44,738 nt of DNA from an uncultured Lachnospiraceae bacterium. Lineage in GTDB: Bacteria > Bacillota > Clostridia > Lachnospirales > Lachnospiraceae. A model generated the notes under the pieces. That model did no database searches. It saw only the letters and a list, made by a program, of their open reading frames with translations, and was not told the DNA's origin. This document shows positions 42,501 to 44,738 of this stretch, one piece after another (positions within the stretch are counted from its first letter, which is position 1; each line of letters begins with the position of its first letter). The stretch covers positions 1 through 44,738 of the forward strand of contig CALZOU010000006.1 of assembly GCA_945827805.1 (NCBI GenBank). Reading direction: 5' to 3'. Made by a program: the position numbers and the translations under genes.

Positions 42501-44255
42501 ATGGTAAATTTCAAGAATGATGAAAGTCTGAACACCCTGAACCATTCCTGCGCCCATCTGATGGCACAGGCTGTCAAACATCTGTATCCCCAGGCAAAAT
42601 TCTGGGTAGGGCCGGTAGTAGCCGAGGGATTTTACTACGATATCGATCTCGGTGATGATGTTATCCGTGATGAAGATATCCCGGCTATCGAAAAAGAAAT
42701 GAAGAAGGTCGCCAAGAGCGGTAAAAAGATCATCCGCCGCGAGATTTCCAAAGCAGAGGCTATGGAGCTGTTCAAAGACGATATGTACAAGCTGGATCTG
42801 ATCAGCAACCTGGAAGATGGTGAGATCACTGTTTATGATCAGGGCGACTTCACAGATCTTTGCCGCGGACCTCACGTGGATAATGTGAAGCTCTGCCGCA
42901 ACTTTAAGCTGGTAAAACATTCCGGCGTATACTGGAAGGGCGATGCTAACAACCATGTACTGCAGCGTATCTACGGTGTGTGCTTCCCCACTCCCGAAGA
43001 GCTGGAAGAACATCTGAAGCTTCTGGAGGAAGCTAAAGAACGCGACCACAGAAAGATCGGTAAAGATATGCAGCTGTTCATGACTGATGACCTGATCGGA
43101 CGCGGTCTGCCCATGTTCCTGCCCAAGGGTTATGTGGTATGGCAGGAGCTGGAGAACTACATCAAAGCCAAAGAACGCAAACTGGGTTATAAACATGTCA
43201 TGACGCCCTGCGTCGGCACCGTAAATCTGTACAAAACTTCCGGACACTGGGATCATTACAAGGAAAATATGTTCCCGGCTATGGAAGTTGAGGGAGAATC
43301 CTTCGTTCTTCGTCCGATGAACTGCCCGCACCATATGATGATCTATGCTAACCGTATGCATTCCTACAAGGATCTGCCCATCCGTATCGGTGAGATTGCC
43401 CATGACTTCCGTTTTGAAGCCAGCGGTACATTAAAGGGCATCGAGAGAGGCCGTCACTTCTGCCAGAACGATGCTCACCTGTTCGTAACACCGGAGCAGA
43501 TCAAGGATGAATTTTCCAAGGTAGTGGACCTGATCTTTGATACCTACAAAGATTTCAATATCACGGATTATCGCTGTGTACTGTCTCTGCGTGATCCGGA
43601 GGATAAGGTAAAATATCACGATGATGATGAGATGTGGAACAATGCAGAGAACGCTTTGCGTGAGGTTCTGAATGAGATCGGCATCGAATACACAGAGGAG
43701 ATCGGCGAGGCTGCTTTCTATGGGCCGAAGCTGGATGTTAACGTAAAACCGGCCGTAGGTAATGAATATACGCTGTCTACCTGCCAGCTGGACTTCTGTC
43801 TGCCGGCTAAATTCAATCTGACCTATATCGACAGAGATGGCGAGAAGAAGACTCCGGTGGTTCTGCACAGAGCTATTCTTGGTTCTCTGGATCGTTTCAT
43901 GGCGTATATTCTGGAGGAAACAAAGGGTAATCTGCCGGTATGGCTGGCTCCGGTTCAGGCAAGGATCCTGCCGGTGAAGAATGATGATGAGGAATTGTCC
44001 GCTTACTCTCAGGAGGTATATGAACTTCTGGATGAGGCTCAGGTACGTGTTGAGCTGGATGACCGTTCGGAGAAGCTGGGGTATCGTATGCGTGAGGGTC
44101 AGCTGCACAAGGTGCCGTATCTGCTGGTTCTGGGTAAGAATGAGAGAAATGACAGAACGGTTTCTTTCCGTCTGCATGGTGAGCAGAATACTACTACTGT
44201 GGGACTGGATGAGTTTGTGGATATGATTCGGGATCAGATTATTAATAAGAAATAA
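42501..44255 (+). CDS. thrS: Threonyl-tRNA synthetase lacking the N-terminal TGS domain
   Basis: A 584-residue ThrRS against about 640 in E. coli. The N-terminal TGS domain is absent: the protein begins almost directly with the editing domain, whose metal-binding HSCAH is at His15-His19 with CRGPHVD near 130. The class II catalytic core is clear (PMNCPHHMMIY near 273, RIGEIAHDFRFEASG near 297, GIERGRHFCQNDAH near 315), as is the anticodon-binding domain at the C-terminus (LAPVQARILPV, about 475 onward). It charges tRNA-Thr. AGGAG lies 12 nt upstream of the ATG. Expression is controlled by the T-box leader upstream. Confidence 0.96.
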   Translation: MVNFKNDESLNTLNHSCAHLMAQAVKHLYPQAKFWVGPVVAEGFYYDIDLGDDVIRDEDIPAIEKEMKKVAKSGKKIIRREISKAEAMELFKDDMYKLDLISNLEDGEITVYDQGDFTDLCRGPHVDNVKLCRNFKLVKHSGVYWKGDANNHVLQRIYGVCFPTPEELEEHLKLLEEAKERDHRKIGKDMQLFMTDDLIGRGLPMFLPKGYVVWQELENYIKAKERKLGYKHVMTPCVGTVNLYKTSGHWDHYKENMFPAMEVEGESFVLRPMNCPHHMMIYANRMHSYKDLPIRIGEIAHDFRFEASGTLKGIERGRHFCQNDAHLFVTPEQIKDEFSKVVDLIFDTYKDFNITDYRCVLSLRDPEDKVKYHDDDEMWNNAENALREVLNEIGIEYTEEIGEAAFYGPKLDVNVKPAVGNEYTLSTCQLDFCLPAKFNLTYIDRDGEKKTPVVLHRAILGSLDRFMAYILEETKGNLPVWLAPVQARILPVKNDDEELSAYSQEVYELLDEAQVRVELDDRSEKLGYRMREGQLHKVPYLLVLGKNERNDRTVSFRLHGEQNTTTVGLDEFVDMIRDQIINKK

Positions 44256-44275
44256 TTATTTTTAAAAATACGTTC

Positions 44276-44421
44276 GCAAAAGGGCGGTGTCGGCCCCCGG
44301 CGGATAAATATTCTTTTCTGCGCTCCACTGCGCTCACTCCGAGCCTGTAGTCTCGGAGTCGTGCTCGTTAAGTCGCTTGCAAAGAATATTTATCCGCCGG
44401 GGGCCGACACCGCCCTTTTGC
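44276..44421. repeat. 146-nt inverted repeat with 41-bp perfect arms downstream of thrS
   Basis: The arms 44276-44316 and 44381-44421 are perfectly complementary over 41 bp. The interior holds a second hairpin, ACTCCGAG/CTCGGAGT (44336-44343 and 44352-44359). On the minus strand the interior contains ACTTAACGAGCACG, similar to the CACTTAACGA starts of the repeats at 29180-29284. There is no ORF in the 438-nt stretch 44256-44693. Confidence 0.85.
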
Positions 44422-44505
44422 TCACTCCGGGTTGAGGTACGGCAGAGCGTGGGTGGCAGGGTTGGAGTTATCGTATAGATTATAGATGATGGTTTTTTCT
44501 TGAAA

Positions 44506-44541
44506 AAGGATAGCAAATGCACTTCGTTGTTTGCTATCCTT
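44506..44541. terminator. 12-bp hairpin, possible bidirectional terminator near the window end
   Basis: AAGGATAGCAAA (44506-44517) pairs perfectly with TTTGCTATCCTT (44530-44541) around a 12-nt loop. T-rich tracts lie on both sides (TTTTCGTCTTG on plus; TTTTTCAAG on minus), but neither is an ideal U-run. Confidence 0.55.
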
Positions 44542-44693
44542 GGTTTTCGTCTTGTGTTTGGTTTTTACTGTTAGTATCTACATTGCGTTAAACACTGCAT
44601 TGAACAATATTATCTGTTTTTAGATGGGATCACGAAGATCCAGATCAGGGAACTTACCAGTAATAAATACGGATAGTACAGATACGGCAGGAT

Positions 44694-44738
44694 CTGTCTC
44701 TTATACACATCTGACGCTGCCGACGATACTCCTTGTGT
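44694..44738. other. Untrimmed Illumina Nextera adapter and index (artefact, not genomic)
   Basis: 44694-44712 is the transposase mosaic end and 44713-44726 (GACGCTGCCGACGA) the rest of the Nextera read-1 adapter on the reverse strand. 44727-44734 (TACTCCTT) is the reverse complement of an i5 index of the Nextera set (AAGGAGTA), and GTGT begins the flow-cell primer. Genomic sequence ends at 44693. Confidence 0.97.

Noticed and set aside
42480-43403. Minus-strand open frame of 307 codons opposite thrS
   Set aside because: It is a shadow frame of the clear ThrRS gene, with no recognisable domains or start signals.
1-44738. tRNA and rRNA genes
   Set aside because: No cloverleaf with the T-loop signature or rRNA-like sequence was recognised on either strand; a covariance search would be needed to be certain.

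Overview
The window looks like a chromosomal segment of a low-to-mid GC Clostridia, most likely a Lachnospiraceae-type gut Firmicute. The evidence is type III glutamine synthetase (GlnN), WhiA/RapZ, zinc-type S14, a zinc adenylate kinase, an L17 with a large internal insertion, a T-box on thrS and consistently strong AAGGAGG ribosome binding sites. Genus cannot be fixed from sequence reading alone. Most genes are on the minus strand; coordinates are of the window.

Region 1 (1-3320, minus): a truncated exported subtilisin-like protease, a tRNA-dihydrouridine synthase and endonuclease III. Region 2 (3431-12430): an omega-amino-acid (probably GABA) catabolic locus. On the minus strand it runs gabT-like aminotransferase, 4-hydroxybutyrate dehydrogenase, second class-III aminotransferase, cytidylate-kinase-like P-loop kinase, APC permease and a second iron-type alcohol dehydrogenase. 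A divergent PucR-type regulator faces it across a promoter region with a perfect 17-bp palindrome. Three transcription units here have an intrinsic terminator between promoter (or upstream gene) and start codon. Region 3 (12528-18329, minus): a DUF362 protein, glnN (with the same kind of terminator-bearing leader), class II fructose-bisphosphate aldolase and a lipid kinase.

Region 4 (18434-36400, minus): the S10-spc-alpha ribosomal protein cluster, rpsJ to rplQ, with secY, adk, map, infA and rpoA. It starts at a TTGCCA-N17-TATAAT promoter with a long leader. It is split between infA and rpmJ by a terminator, a 206-nt near-perfect inverted repeat and an arylamine N-acetyltransferase with its own promoter; rpmJ-rpsM-rpsK-rpsD-rpoA-rplQ then restart from a strong promoter. 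Several long spacers inside the cluster hold structured repeats, including a tandem pair of hairpins with compensatory base changes between rpsZ and rpsH.

Region 5 (36502-44255): a degenerate signal-peptidase-like membrane protein, a GNAT acetyltransferase, murB-rapZ-whiA, a small DUF718-like protein and thrS behind a classic threonine T-box. A second large inverted repeat (41-bp arms) follows thrS. The last 45 bases (44694-44738) are Illumina Nextera adapter plus index, so the genomic sequence really ends at 44693.

The most interesting signals are the shared attenuator architecture linking the GABA locus with glnN (compatible with ANTAR-type antitermination), the doubled aminotransferase/dehydrogenase modules with an embedded orphan kinase, and the giant hairpins and covarying repeats around the ribosomal cluster.
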